DNA of 64,000 nucleotides, from contig CM048844.1 in the NCBI GenBank assembly GCA_026545765.1, forward strand, positions 62,981,035 through 63,045,034, given 5' to 3'. Shown here one piece after another: positions 21,127-33,785 of this stretch. Position 1 is the stretch's first letter. Each line of letters opens with the position of its first letter. The notes beneath the pieces were generated by a model, which saw nothing but the letters and a program-made list of their open reading frames with translations, was not told the DNA's origin and ran no database searches. Position numbers and translations under genes: made by a program. This DNA is from Plantago major (taxonomy: Eukaryota; Streptophyta; Magnoliopsida; Lamiales; Plantaginaceae).

Positions 21127-24100
21127 TGTAAGAACCCGTACTTTTTATTTTAATTATATTCTATGGTTTAATTTATCTTTTTTAGTGGACTGGACCAAGT
21201 AATATTTTCCAAACTGATTTTCGATTATTAGGCCAAAGCCCATATAAACTACCTAATATATAAATTACCAAAACCCTTATTTCCGTTCAAAATACAGAAA
21301 CTTATATTTCTATCTTCTCCACTGCCGCACGATCACCAAAACTTTTCCTTTCATCAAAGATAAATTAGTTTGCATGTTTTCATGCAAACTGAAAGAATTG
21401 CATCAACCACAGAAGGAATTTCAATCTTTTTGCTTGATGACATCATCGATTAAAGACATCATCATTGCCGATTCATCATCATCATGGTTTTGATAGGTTG
21501 ACATTGTGACATCATCGTGATGTCATCCCATCTTATTTATGTGCCATACTTTGATTAATTTATGTTTTGATATTTGGGTTCTAACATTATAGTGGTGATT
21601 TTCGGAAGATTCGAGGTGCAAGTTAGTAGAGCTTTGGTGGTCTAACTAGGTTAAGCTGGTTTCGAGTCGACCGGGAATTTCTGACACTTTTACTTATATT
21701 TTCCGTATTATCGTATATGTATAGTTTTAATGTTTGACAAAGAACTTATGATTATTATATCATATTATGGGACTTGATATAATATTCTATTCGAAAGGAT
21801 CAAGTATGTGAATTCCCAAAAGTATGTTTTATGATGCATGTGATGTGTGAAAATTATGTTTCTGTACATGGAGATAAAATATGTTTTGGCTCTCAGTTTT
21901 GACTACGCTCTGTACTGACCTCTCATGAGGGTTTACTGGCATAGAAGTATACTTCCATCTTATCTTCCTTTCATGGGAACCTCATTGTGTTTCTGTTTAG
22001 AAACCCTCATTTATGTTTCCTTTTAGGAAACCCTCATTCTTATTATGTATGCCATCTTCCCTGCCACGGGATCTAATAATGGCCTAGTGTAAAATCCGAT
22101 TGAGCTAAACTACTGTCTTACTGTTTTGTGAAAAAACTCCATGTTCTGATTTTGGATATGTGAATTGTTATCGTGTGTATATGTATGTATGATTTAATAC
22201 TCTGCTTGATCCGGTAAAAGTGCCAGGAGATTCACCCTTACACTTTTTTTTCCAGTTGTATGGTTTCGTGGAGGTTGCTAGTAGAGGCAAGTCGGGTTAG
22301 AGCAGCTAGTATAGTTAGTGGAAGTTTTGTAATTTCTGAAGATGTATAAATTCGAGTGTTGTAGAATTGTATTTATTATATTTGTGTTTTAAACGCTCTG
22401 AATTACCTTTAAAAACTGTTTTGTAAATAAAATTGAGGCTTCGTCTTGGCGTGAGCCCATCTCACGATAGACGGCCGGTCGCGCCAAAGTATTTTGATTT
22501 TGGGGCGTGATAAAATTGGTATCAAAGCCTAGGTTCCGATTTGTTGGGTGTAGAGCATAGGTTTCTATTTGTTGGTTGTGTCCTAGTTTCGTTTTGTCTA
22601 GGTGGTCTATAAAGGGTTTGGAGATTTTAGCTTTATCGGTTGGTGTGTGTAGTGAAGTAAAGTTTTCGGGAGAAAACTTCTTTTAAGGTGGGAGGAATGT
22701 AAGAACTCGTACTTTTTATTTTAATTATATTCTATGGTTTAATTTATCTTTTTTAGTGGACTGGACCAAGTAATATTTTTCAAACTGATTTTCGATTATT
22801 AGGCTCAAGCCCATATAAACTACCTAATATATAAATTTCCAAAACCTTTATTTCCGTTCAAAATACATAAACTTATATTTCTATCTTCTCCACTCCGCAC
22901 GATCACCAAAACTTTTTCATTCATCAAAGATAAATTAGTCTGCATGTTTTCATGCAATCTGAAAGAATTGCATCAACCACGGAAGGGATTTCAATCTTTT
23001 TGCTTGATGACATCATCGATTGAAGACATCATCATTGCCGATTCATCATCATCATGGTTTTGATAGGTTGACATTGTGACATCATCGTGATGCCATCCCA
23101 TCTTATTTATGTGCCATACTTTGATTAATTTATGTTTTGATATTTGGGTTCTTACATTATAGTGGTGATTTCAATCTTTTTGCTTGATGACATCATCGAT
23201 TGAAGACATCATCATTGCCGATTCATCATCATCATGGTTTTGATAGGTTGACATTGTGACATCATCGTGATGCCATCCCATCTTATTTATGTGCCATACT
23301 TTGATTAATTTATGTTTTGATATTTGGGTTCTTACATTATAGTGGTGATTTTCGGAAGATTCGAGATGCAAGTTAGTAGAGCTTTGGTGGTCTAGCTAGG
23401 TTAAGCTGGTTTCGAGTCGACCTTGAGGTAAGGGAGATTTTCTGACACTTTTACTTATATTTTCCGTATTATCGTATATGTATAGTTTTAATGTTTGCCA
23501 AAGAACTTATGATTATTATATCATGTTATGGGACTTGATATAATATTCTATTCGAAAGGATCAAGTATGTGAATTTTCAAAAGTATGTTTTATGATGCAT
23601 GTGATGTGTGAAAATTATGTTTCTGTACATGGAGATAAAATATGTTTTGGCTCTCAGTTTTGCCTACGCTCTGTACTGACCTCTCATGAGGGTTTATTGG
23701 CATAGAAGTATACTTCCTACTGTTTACTGTTCCTTTCCGCGGGGGAACCTACTGTTATTGTTTCCTGTTTAGGAAACCTACTGTTTATGTTTCCTTTTGG
23801 GGAAACCTACTGTTACTGTTATGTATGTCATCTTCCCTGCCGCGGGATCTAATAGTGGCCTAGTGTAAAATCTGATTGAGCTAAACTACTATCTTACTGT
23901 TTTGTGAAAAAACTCCATGTTCTGATTTTGGATATGTAAATTGTTATCGTGTGTATATGTATGTATGATTTACTACTCTGCTTGATCCGGTAAAAGTGCC
24001 AGGAGATTCACCTTTACACTTTTTTTTTCCAGTGGTATGGTTTCGTGTAGGTTGCTAGTAGAGGCAAGTCGGGTTAGAGCAGCTAGTATAGTTAGTGGAA

Positions 24101-24289
24101 GTTTTGTAATTTATGAAGATGTATAAGTTCGAGTATTGTAGAATTATATTTATTGTATTCGTGTTTTAAACGCTCTGAATTACCTTTAAAAATTGCTTTG
24201 TAAATAAAATTGAGGCTTCGTCTTGGCATGAGTCCATCTCACAATAGACGGTCGATCGCACCAAAGTATTTTGGTTTTGGGGTGTGAAG
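21127..24289 (+). mobile_element. LTR element with only 185 bp between its LTRs (TRIM/LARD-like deletion derivative)
   Basis: The left LTR 21127-22512 (start TGTAAGAACCCGTAC, end ggggcgtgata) and right LTR 22698-about 24289 (start TGTAAGAACTCGTAC) flank 22513-22697. That interval holds a methionine-tRNA-type primer site, TGGTATCAAAGCCTAGG (22517-22533), and a polypurine tract, aaggtgggagga (22685-22696). It has no coding capacity. The primer site and LTR style resemble chromovirus gypsy elements. The terminal CA is mutated in the left LTR and lost in the right; no clean target duplication was found. The right LTR carries an extra 180-bp tandem duplication. The element ends about 600 bp before the ABCG start codon. 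Confidence 0.85.
22989..23348 (+). repeat. Perfect 180-bp tandem duplication inside the right LTR
   Basis: 22989-23168 and 23169-23348 appear identical base for base. The unit is rich in CATCATC and GATGA motifs (tgacatcatcg twice per unit). The left LTR of the same element has only one copy (about 21420-21600), so the duplication arose after insertion or during the last reverse transcription. Confidence 0.95.
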
Positions 24290-24897
24290 ATTAAATATAT
24301 GATACGAAACACTACAAAATAATAATGCTGATCTATCTGCGGGTACTTCACTAGGATGAGCAAATTCTTAGCTCAATTTATTGTATTCGTACATTATTCT
24401 TCATTTTTTGACTTATTGCTTCTCATCTTGTTCCAATGAAGCTGATATCATGTAATTGTAATGTTCGGATGTTATTCCTATACATTATGATCAGATGATA
24501 ATTTCAGCAAGTATATTAAATGATGTACTCATCCTTTGAGTTCGTAGAGTTTTATACATTTTTCATCTGATGTTGTCAAACTTATACACAAAACAAATAA
24601 TTAAAGATGTTACACCAATTAAGTATTTTCTACACACTAAAAGCATCTTATATTTTATCAATTATTGTCATTATAATTCTCCTAATACTACTCACTAATT
24701 CTAGCGTATTAATTATGATTCGGGACGGAGAGGGTAGAAACTACAGAATGACACATAATTAAGAGAAATCACAAAAGTAAACCATCCCACCCCAACTCTA
24801 TGACAAAACCCTATAAACCGACCTTTCCTCCACAGCCCCTACCCATCCCATATTATATAAACACTCATGTAATAAGAAAGTGAAGAGACTTAACCAT
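24290..24897 (+). promoter_or_regulatory. Upstream region of the ABCG gene with TATA box
   Basis: About 600 bp between the LTR element and the start codon. A TATA-like box (ttatataaac, 24853-24862) lies about 38 bp before ATG 24898, so the 5' leader would be very short unless another start site is used. The rest is AT-rich, and no other element is certain. Confidence 0.55.
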
Positions 24898-27800
24898 ATG
24901 GAAGAATTTCAAATGGGTGATATACATGAGGGATCAGAAAAACAAACCAGTGGGACCTTCAGCAGAGGCATAGAGGTGGTCTTTTCCGATTCAATGCGCA
25001 GGCATAGTCTTCGTTCAGATGAAGATGAAGAAGCCTTGAGGTGGGCTGCTTTGGAGAAACTACCAACTTACGACAGATTGCGTAAGACGGTCATAAAATC
25101 GTTCATGGAAACATCAGATCATGGAAAGGCTAACGTGATGCATAGAGAAGTTGATATAAGAGAACTCGACTCAGGCCAGAAACAAGAGTTCATAGATAGA
25201 TTGTTTAAGGTTGCTGAGGAAGATAATGAGAAGTTCTTGACAAAGCTCAGACACCGCATAGATAAGTATGTTTTAACTTTCTTCTCCTCCTCCATCAACC
25301 TTCAGCTTAATTAACTACTGGTGATCCTTAGCTATGCTTTCCTAATATTTCATTTCATGCAGCGTGGGGATAACTCTACCAACAGTTGAAGTGAGATTCG
25401 AGCATTTAACGGTCGAGGCTGACTGTTTCGTTGGTGACAGGGCACATCCAACTCTGTCAAATGCTGCACGGAACACAGCAGAAATGCTCTTGGGTTATTT
25501 AGGCATCGTGCTGGCTAAGAAAACAAAACTCACAATACTGAAAGATGTCTCCGGCATAATAAAACCCGCTAGGTATTTCACCTATTTATCTGTAATTGAT
25601 GCTCCTAATCTCAGCCGTAGCCTCCATTTGAGCTCAAGCTTTGTTTAGAGATCGTTTGACAGCACTATTCAAAAAAAAAACCCAAGATGAAGTTGAGGTT
25701 CCTGCGTTAGCTCTTCCAGATTTTAGTGCAAGAACCGTTTACACCCCTAGTCTAGGCACTATTGCATGCTGTAACTTGGATGAGACGGGTTTTCCATCTC
25801 CATAAAGTAAACACACACTTTGTTAATTAATGTAAGTTTATTGCTAAAACTGTGGCAGGATGACACTTCTACTAGGACCACCATCCTCCGGGAAAACTAC
25901 TCTTCTGCTGGCTTTAGCAGGCAGATTAGACCCTGATTTAAAGGTTCGGAACATGTACCAACACAAACACACGCATTAGCACATACATCAAGTATGACAT
26001 ACAAACTTCGTAATTTTGCAGAAAAAGGACAAAATCACCTATAATGGGCACATGCTAAATGAATTTGTACCACAGAAGACATCAGCTTACATTAGTCAAA
26101 ATGATGTTCATGTGGGAGAAATGACGGTGAAAGAAACACTAGATTTCTCTGCCCGATGCCAAGGTGTAGGAGCACGATATGGTACTGTCACAAACATATA
26201 TACTAGCAATACTTCACCAGATATTCTTGAATATATCTCTGATCCAGTGTCTTTCGACAATATGACAGATCTCTTGAGTGAGCTTGCTAAAAGGGAAAGA
26301 GAAGCAGGTATTATGCCTCAGGCAGAAGTTGATCTTTTCATGAAGGTAACTAAAAAAAAAATTCATTAACGAAGCAATTAACAACACTGACTGGGAGCAT
26401 TTCTTATAAACTATAACCAAGCAACTGCATATTTATTAATTGGTTAGTTATGCATATACATATTACATTTCTTAATATTTTTTTCCTTCCGTGTCGGGTT
26501 TCATTTGTGGTACATCAGGCAACTGCAATGAAGGGAGTTGAGAGCAGCCTTATAACAGACTACACATTAAGGGTAAGAAAAATACAATCATTATGAGTAG
26601 CCAGTTTCAAGCACTACCTGATCATCCCTTAATCCATTGCATTCATATTGTGATCTATAAAAATGGTTAGATTCGATGATTTAGTTATGATTCCTCCAAT
26701 TTATTCAATTGCAGATATTGGGGCTTGATGCCTGCAGAGACACGGTTGTTGGGGATGAAATGATACGAGGAATTTCCGGAGGCGAAAAGAAGCGTGTCAC
26801 GACAGGTGCTACAATTATTTTGAAACTTATTTAGTTTAAATCATACTGGTACAGAATATCTTAATCTTAAGTACCCAATAGATAGGCTAGATTTCAGTTT
26901 TCAGGCCTTATTTATTGCTTTTTAGCATAACTAGTTACTTCAGCATCAACCCTATAACTTGAGGGAGAGATTAAGATAAATACTCAGTAAAATAGAGCAC
27001 CAGATATATAGATCACACAGGACATAAAAGAAAAGCAGCAAGTCAGTTATTTTGGTACATTAAATGTATATTTGTGATCTTGAATCACGAGACAATCCCC
27101 GGCATCTTAATCAAATATCAAATGCAAAGAATTGGAAGATAAATCCGGGACTATGTCCAAAGATTAACATGCATAAGGCACTGATGGTTGCAAGACCATT
27201 TGGCTCCCTAAATTCTACGCCCCTAGGAGGGCGAGGAAAGCCCCTTAAGCAATATGTCAACAGTCAAAGAAACTACTCGACAGTCGATACTAGCATATAA
27301 AAATATATGTCCTCAGTCATACCTTTTTGTACAGGGGAGATGATCGTTGGCCCAACCAAAACATTGTTCATGGATGAGATATCAACAGGCCTGGACAGCT
27401 CGACAACATATCAGATTGTCAAGTGCTTGCAACAAATTGCACACCTAACGGAGGCCACCATCTTCATGTCCCTCTTACAACCAGCTCCAGAGATATTTGA
27501 TCTCTTTGATGATATTATTCTGTTATCAGAAGGAAAGATCATTTATCAGGGCCCAAAAGAGCACGTCGCTAATTTTTTCCTGAGTTGTGGGTTCTGTTGT
27601 CCTGAGAGAAAGGGAATTGCTGATTTTTTGCAAGAGGTAAAAAAGAACAGTTCAAATGCAACTCCATTTTAAATTAGAAATTTTCTTGGGTAAGTTGCTA
27701 TAATTTGGTTATTTTTGCATGGGATTCAAAACGCAGCTCCTATTTTGAAGATACATAAAGGTTGTTCAAGCATAGGGCAGGAGGTGTTTCCAAAACTCCA

Positions 27801-30800
27801 AAAAATTTACTTGAAATTGGAAAGGCAATTCGGGGATGCTTTTTTGCTCATCTCATGACTTGAGATTTAAATCAAGGGGAAGGACAGGCACTAGTTTAAA
27901 AACACTTTCAAACGGCTTCTCAGCCATCAAATGCTAATAGGAAGCCATGGAAACAGTACATTGGTTGATGGAATTAGAAATCCAAGCTAAACGGGAAAGA
28001 TAACACGATTGCAAAAGCAAATATCCCAACCACAAGCCATCTTTTTTCTCCTGCAGGGATATTTATACAATAGTTAACTGAAATCTATATAATATCACCT
28101 GTATCATACTATAACAGATGATAAGCATAAAGTAAACTTGGTAGATAATATAAGGCTTCAAAGACTAACCTATGAGCTCGAAACAGGTCACTTCAAGAAA
28201 AGACCAGGAACAATATTGGAGAGACAGGAGCACCCCATACAGATACGTTCCAGTCAGTGAGTTTGCAAACAGATTCAAGCGCTTCCATGTAGGTCTACAG
28301 CTTGAAAATGACCTATCAGTCCCTTATGACAAGACTCAGAGTCACAAAGCAGCTCTCGTGTTCAAGAAGTATACCATCTCCAATAGGAAGCTTCTCAAAG
28401 CTAACATTGATAAAGAATGGCTTTTGATCAAGCGAAATTATTTTATCTATATCTTCAAAACTGTCCAAATATTCATTCTGGCCATTATCACAGCAACTTT
28501 GTTTCTGAGAACTACTATGCACACAAGGAACGAACAAGATGGTGCTATATACATTGGTGCACTAGTATTTACCGTGTTAGCCAATACATTCAATGGTTTC
28601 TCCGAGCTTGCACTAACCATACAGAGACTTCCAGTCTTCTACAAGCACAGGGACCTCCTTTTCCATCCTCCTTGGGCATACACATTGCCAACATTTTTGC
28701 TACGGATACCCATCTCCATGTTTGAAGCTATTGTATGGATGGTCACGACTTATTACACCATTGGATTTGCCCCTGAATTCAGCAGGTAACTAAATTTTCC
28801 TCTACGCCACATTTATTTCCACTAAACTATGATCTACATTCTAACTTCTGCATATTAAAGAATTTATCAGTAGTAAGAATTATTTTCTAATTAGATTGGT
28901 ACTTGAAAAGGGAACATATTCCAGTATTCCTGAACCAATGATCTGAACATAGAGATGCTTTATTTTAGGTTCATCAAGCAACTACTGCTGGTATTTGTTA
29001 CTCAGCTAATGGCAGCTGGGATGTTCAGGCTCATAGCAGGATTATGCAGGACAATGGTTATTGCAAATACAGGTGGTTCTGTTGTTCTATTGCTTGTGTT
29101 CGAGCTGGGTGGTTTCCTCCTTCCTAGGGGTAAGTAGCCGACAACTAAATGCAGAATTTTCAATGAAACTTCAAACCATGATTAAAGTATTAAAAAGATA
29201 ATAATAAATGAACAAGGAACAAAGAAAGAAACACAACCATGAAATCAACCATCTTGATCCTACACCAAGAAAACTAGAACCAACAGCAATTGCTTGTCTT
29301 ACCTGGGTGGCGGCTTCAAAGAAATTTAGTCAGTGTCACACATGATGAACACAAAAAAACATTAGCTTACTGTATATAAAATAATATGAGCATTTCAATG
29401 GCTCAGCTAGCAGAAGAATCTGTGATCATGGGTCCTCAACCATTGAACCTCAACCCCATTCAACACCTGGATAAATAATATTTTCAAGCAGCAGCTATGA
29501 AATCAAGATAGAAAATCCATCTAGCATTCTTAATAGTCAATCCTATCTCATAAAAATTCATGCATGTAGCTCAGATAACTATTTTCCTCCAACTGCAGAA
29601 AAAATTCCAGACTGGTGGGGATGGGGCTACTGGCTTTCACCCCTGAGTTATGCTTACAATGCCATAACAGTAAATGAGATGTTTGCACCAAGATGGATGA
29701 ACAGACTGGTATGCCAAAAGCTCGTACTCATCTTTCTTTTATTAATCAATCAAACTATTAGAACAGCCAAATTGGTCCGATGCAAGCCTCAGCCAATATG
29801 AGTTCATCTACATGGAAAGGCTTAATACGTATGATTCTGGTCCAGTGCAGGCCTCGGACAACACTAGAAGATTGGGAGTAGCCATTTTAAACAACTTTAA
29901 TATTTTCGCCCAAAGTAACTGGTATTGGATAGGTGTTGCTGTCCTTCTGGGGTTCGCTGTGCTCTTTAACATCCTCTTCACTTTTACACTTATGTTTCTG
30001 AACCGTAAGTTCTACACTTCTACTACTACTCAATTTGTCAGAAGAAATATATATTTTAAGGTTACAGAATCTTGAACTTCTCCTTTGTACATGAAAGCTC
30101 TTGGAAAGCCGCAAGCCATTGTGTCAAACGAGCTGGTAAATGAGATGGAAATTGTCCATGAAGCATCAAGACTTGGAGCAATAAAGTCCAAGAAAGAATC
30201 GTCCCCTCGATCCTTATCTGCCTCTGATAGAAACAACACAAGTAATAATCTCGAAAGATAAATCATACTAAAGATATAGCTGATTATAGGATAACTGCTC
30301 ATGCAAAACGTTTTTCTGCTTTCTTTTACTAGTGGAGACTGCTACGCACCATATGAACTGTCCCTCCAATCTTCATGGACAAAACAGTAATGCAGATGCA
30401 AGCCTTGAGGCAGTGAGCGGTGTAGACCCGAAGAGAGGAATGGTTCTACCATTCATACCTCTAGCCATGTCGTTTGACAATGTAAATTACTATGTCGACA
30501 TGCCACCTGTAAGAAATTAAACCAGTGCACAAATATTTTGTATGAGTTGCTAACCATTTCCTATATTTAATACTTTATTAACCTAAATATGTGTGCGTGT
30601 GCGTGTGCATGTGTGTGTGTGTGTAACTTTAGTATCCCGGTTATCTCAATAGCGCTATCCCGACGCGGCCCGGGATTAACAGCTTTGGGAACACCATATG
30701 AGTCGTTAGAAATTCAGTCCAATGGGTATTGCACTGACTTTAGATATAACTCGGGGGGTTTGGTACTTATTCCTTAACTCGGGGGTTTCGACTTTCGAAC

Positions 30801-33383
30801 ACATTTTTAACAACTCATCGGGTATTTTGTATTTAACCCTTTCTTGTTGCAGGAAATGAAGGAAGGAGGAGTAACAGAAGAAAAACTACAACTACTGCAT
30901 GAAGTCACAGGTGCATTTAGGCCAGGAATCTTGACTGCTCTAATGGGAGTGAGTGGAGCGGGAAAAACTACCCTAATGGATGTTCTGGCCGGACGGAAAA
31001 CCGGAGGTTACACTGAAGGTGACATTAGAATAGCTGGATTTCCAAAAAATCAAGAAACATTTGCCAGAATTTCGGGGTACTGTGAGCAAGATGACATCCA
31101 TTCTCCTCAAGTAACTGTCCAAGAATCTTTAATCTACTCTGCATTCCTTAGACTCCCGAAAGAAGTAAGCAAAGGGCAAAAGCTGGTAAGAGGCTTGACA
31201 AAAAATCGATCAGATAAAATTAAAAAACTGCAAGTGCATATCTGGGAAGTAAGCATGTAATATGTATCATTTTCAGGAATTTGTGGATGAGGTGATGGAT
31301 CTGGTTGAGCTCGACAATTTAAAGACCGCCATTGTCGGAATGCCAGGGGTCACTGGACTGTCAACAGAACAGAGAAAAAGACTGACCATAGCAGTTGAAC
31401 TCGTTGCAAACCCCTCCATTATATTTCTGGATGAACCAACTTCTGGTTTAGATGCAAGGGCAGCAGCTATTGTGATGAGGACTGTGAGAAACACGGTGGA
31501 CACAGGCAGAAGTGTTGTATGTACTATCCACCAACCTAGTATTGATATCTTCGAAGCTTTTGACGAGGTAAAATTCAAGGTCCCCTTGAATCATTCCCAT
31601 CTAGTGTCAATTCTGTTTCTATGGACTATCAAGAAAACCTTGTTCACTCTAACATCCTATCTTACTTCTTATTATGCATCAGTTACTTCTAATGAAAAGA
31701 GGCGGCCGAGTTATCTATGCAGGGCAAATAGGTCAGAACTCACAAAAAATGATTGAGTACTTTGAGGTAATTTCAAAAGAGTTTTCTGAATTGTACAAAG
31801 GATCAGAAAGTGATCATAGTAATGACATATCCACAAATATAGGCCATTCCTGGAGTCCCAGGAATCAAAAGGAAATATAATCCTGCAACTTGGATGCTCG
31901 AAGTGAGTTCAGTGGCTACAGAGTCCCAACTCAAAATGGACTTCTCTGAATACTATGAATCCACAACTTTATATCAGTACGTAAAAATCAAATATTTACT
32001 CCATTTGCCTACAAAATAATTAACAGCACAAATGACTCGTATGTGCATGTGACTATTGCCAGGAGAAATAAGACCCTAGTCAAGGAGTTGAGTGAACCAG
32101 CTTCTGGGGCAAAAGACTTGCATTTCCACACCCAATACACACAGACCATATGGGGCCAATTTAAATCTTGCCTCTGGAAGCAATGGTGGACTTATTGGAG
32201 AAGCCCTGATTACAATCTTGTCAGATACTTATTCACTTTGATTTGTGCACTTTTATGTGGGACAATTTTCTGGAGAGTGGGTTCAAAAGAGTGTGTATCT
32301 GATTCCTAACACCCAACGTATTTCAAAATTCAAAATTACGATGAAACTCTTTGAAGGAAATATTTTGATCATATTGTTGCTTCTCATATGGCTGCAGGAA
32401 CAGCGACACAGATCTTTTGACGATCATAGGGGCCATGTATGCTTCTGTATTCCTTGTTGGAATTAATAATTGCTCAACAGTACAGCCTGTAGTGGCCATA
32501 GAAAGAACTGTGTTTTATAGGGAAAGAGCTGCTGGAATGTACTCAGCCTTACCTTATGCCATTGCGCAGGTGAAGTATTTATTCCTTAAATCATTGCCAT
32601 GCATCAGTTTTCCCAGAGTTTATAAATTTTAACTTTGTACTTTCCAAGGATCAAAGTGAAAAGCAAAGCTGCATTTAGTATTTATATCCTTATCTCGAAT
32701 GTTATAGGCCTAGAAGTTTATAATAACCTGATTGTATTACTAAGACTTCAAGTATATATGCAGGTGATTGTTGAAATACCATACGTGCTTATTCAGACAA
32801 CATACTATTGCTTTATAGTGTATGCTATGGTGAGCTTTGAGTGGACAGCAGCCAAATTTATTTGGTTCTACTTCATCAACTTCATCTCCTTCTTATACTT
32901 CACATACTATGGAATGATGACCGTTTCCATCACACCAAACCATCAAGTAGCAGCGATTTTTGCAGCAGCCTTTTACTTGATTTTCAATCTGTTCTCAGGC
33001 TTCTACATTCCCAGACCAGTTAAGTTCCTTCAAATTAGGATCATCCATATTTGTTTTATTCTTGTTAAACAATTACAGCACTGGTTTCTTAATCTTATCT
33101 GAATTTTCAGAAAATTCCCAAGTGGTGGTTATGGTATTACTGGATTTGCCCATTGGCATGGTCAGTATATGGATTAATTATAGGGCAATACGGAGACGTA
33201 GAGAAAACCATTACAGTTTCTGGGTCATCAGCACAACCAATGATCAAGACCTATATTCAAGAGCATTTTGGATATGACCCTGACTTCAAAGGTCCAGTGG
33301 CAGCAGTTCTGATTGGTTTTACAGTTTTTTTTGCTTTCGTGTATGCTTATTGCATCAAATCCCTGAACTTTCAGACGAGATAG
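24898..33383 (+). CDS. ABCG: Full-size PDR-type ABCG transporter, 22 predicted exons, about 1486 aa
   Basis: Exons from GT-AG junctions: 24898-25265, 25363-25572, 25859-25943, 26022-26181, 26269-26345, 26519-26572, 26715-26805, 27335-27636, 28187-28785, 28969-29129, 29599-29708, 29851-30004, 30098-30241, 30333-30508, 30853-31185, 31277-31567, 31683-31766, 31843-31976, 32063-32290, 32398-32569, 32764-33018, 33111-33383. They total 4461 bp, divisible by three. Order: N-terminal [22 protein letters not shown]1 with Walker [10 protein letters not shown] (about residue 198), signature ISGGEKKR (338) and [10 protein letters not shown] (362); membrane block (450-790); NBD2 with GVSGAGKTT (931), GLSTEQRKR (1035) and DEPTSGLD (1059); second membrane block (1180-1486). 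It ends LNFQTR, like the plant ABCG29/35/36 (PDR7/8) group. Plasma-membrane export of defence metabolites or hormones is inferred from that group; the substrate is unknown. The start is the first in-frame ATG after the TATA box. Confidence 0.93.
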
Positions 33384-33785
33384 ATTTTTCTCTTTCTTAT
33401 TTCCTCTTTATGGCATGTTTTCTACAATACAGATTAGCGTACATGAAGATTAACAAATATCAAACATCAAATTATCAATCTTATTATCCTGGTATAAATA
33501 GTATACGTGATTTTTTACAGTTTTTTGGCTTTCATGTATGCTTATTGCATTAGCTTACTGAACTTTTGATCGAGGCAGCTTTTTCTTTTCTTTTTTTAAC
33601 CTTTTCATGGCATGTACAAAAGTAGAAGACATAAATGCAGGGATGTTGTCCAAGAAGTCAAAGACAGTATTCATATTCATTTACTCAAAATGCAGATTTG
33701 CATACATGAGGATTAACAACACAAGATCTAGTAACCATCTCACTTTCAAACAACACATATAATATAAGCATACAAATCTCCTACC
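33384..33785 (+). pseudogene. Intergenic stretch holding a duplicated end of the ABCG last exon and 3' flank
   Basis: 33517-33580 repeats 33321-33383 (gtatgcttattgcat, ctgaacttt) and could encode the tail AYCI..LNF, ending in TGA. The downstream flank is also repeated: tttatggcatgtt near 33407 against ttcatggcatgta near 33604, and cgtacatgaagattaacaa at 33438 against gcatacatgaggattaacaa at 33700. It is a decayed tandem duplication of about 190 bp. The convergent 3' ends of ABCG and TTG1 are only about 400 bp apart, so this region should hold both polyadenylation signals. Confidence 0.75.

Noticed and set aside
24305-24325. cactacaaaataat as a second CACTA terminus
   Set aside because: No matching inverted end, subterminal motif array or target duplication nearby.
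26182-26268. Extra residues in an ABCG open frame between RYG and LLSELAK
   Set aside because: The interval has GT...AG ends, and removing it gives the conserved [12 protein letters not shown] block, so it is an intron that happens to be open.
27064-27300. Open frame inside an ABCG intron
   Set aside because: It lies wholly within the intron 26806-27334 and has no family similarity I can see.
30589-30777. Open frame beginning with a Cys/Ala/Val repeat
   Set aside because: It is the translation of a GT/GC microsatellite inside the ABCG intron 30509-30852.
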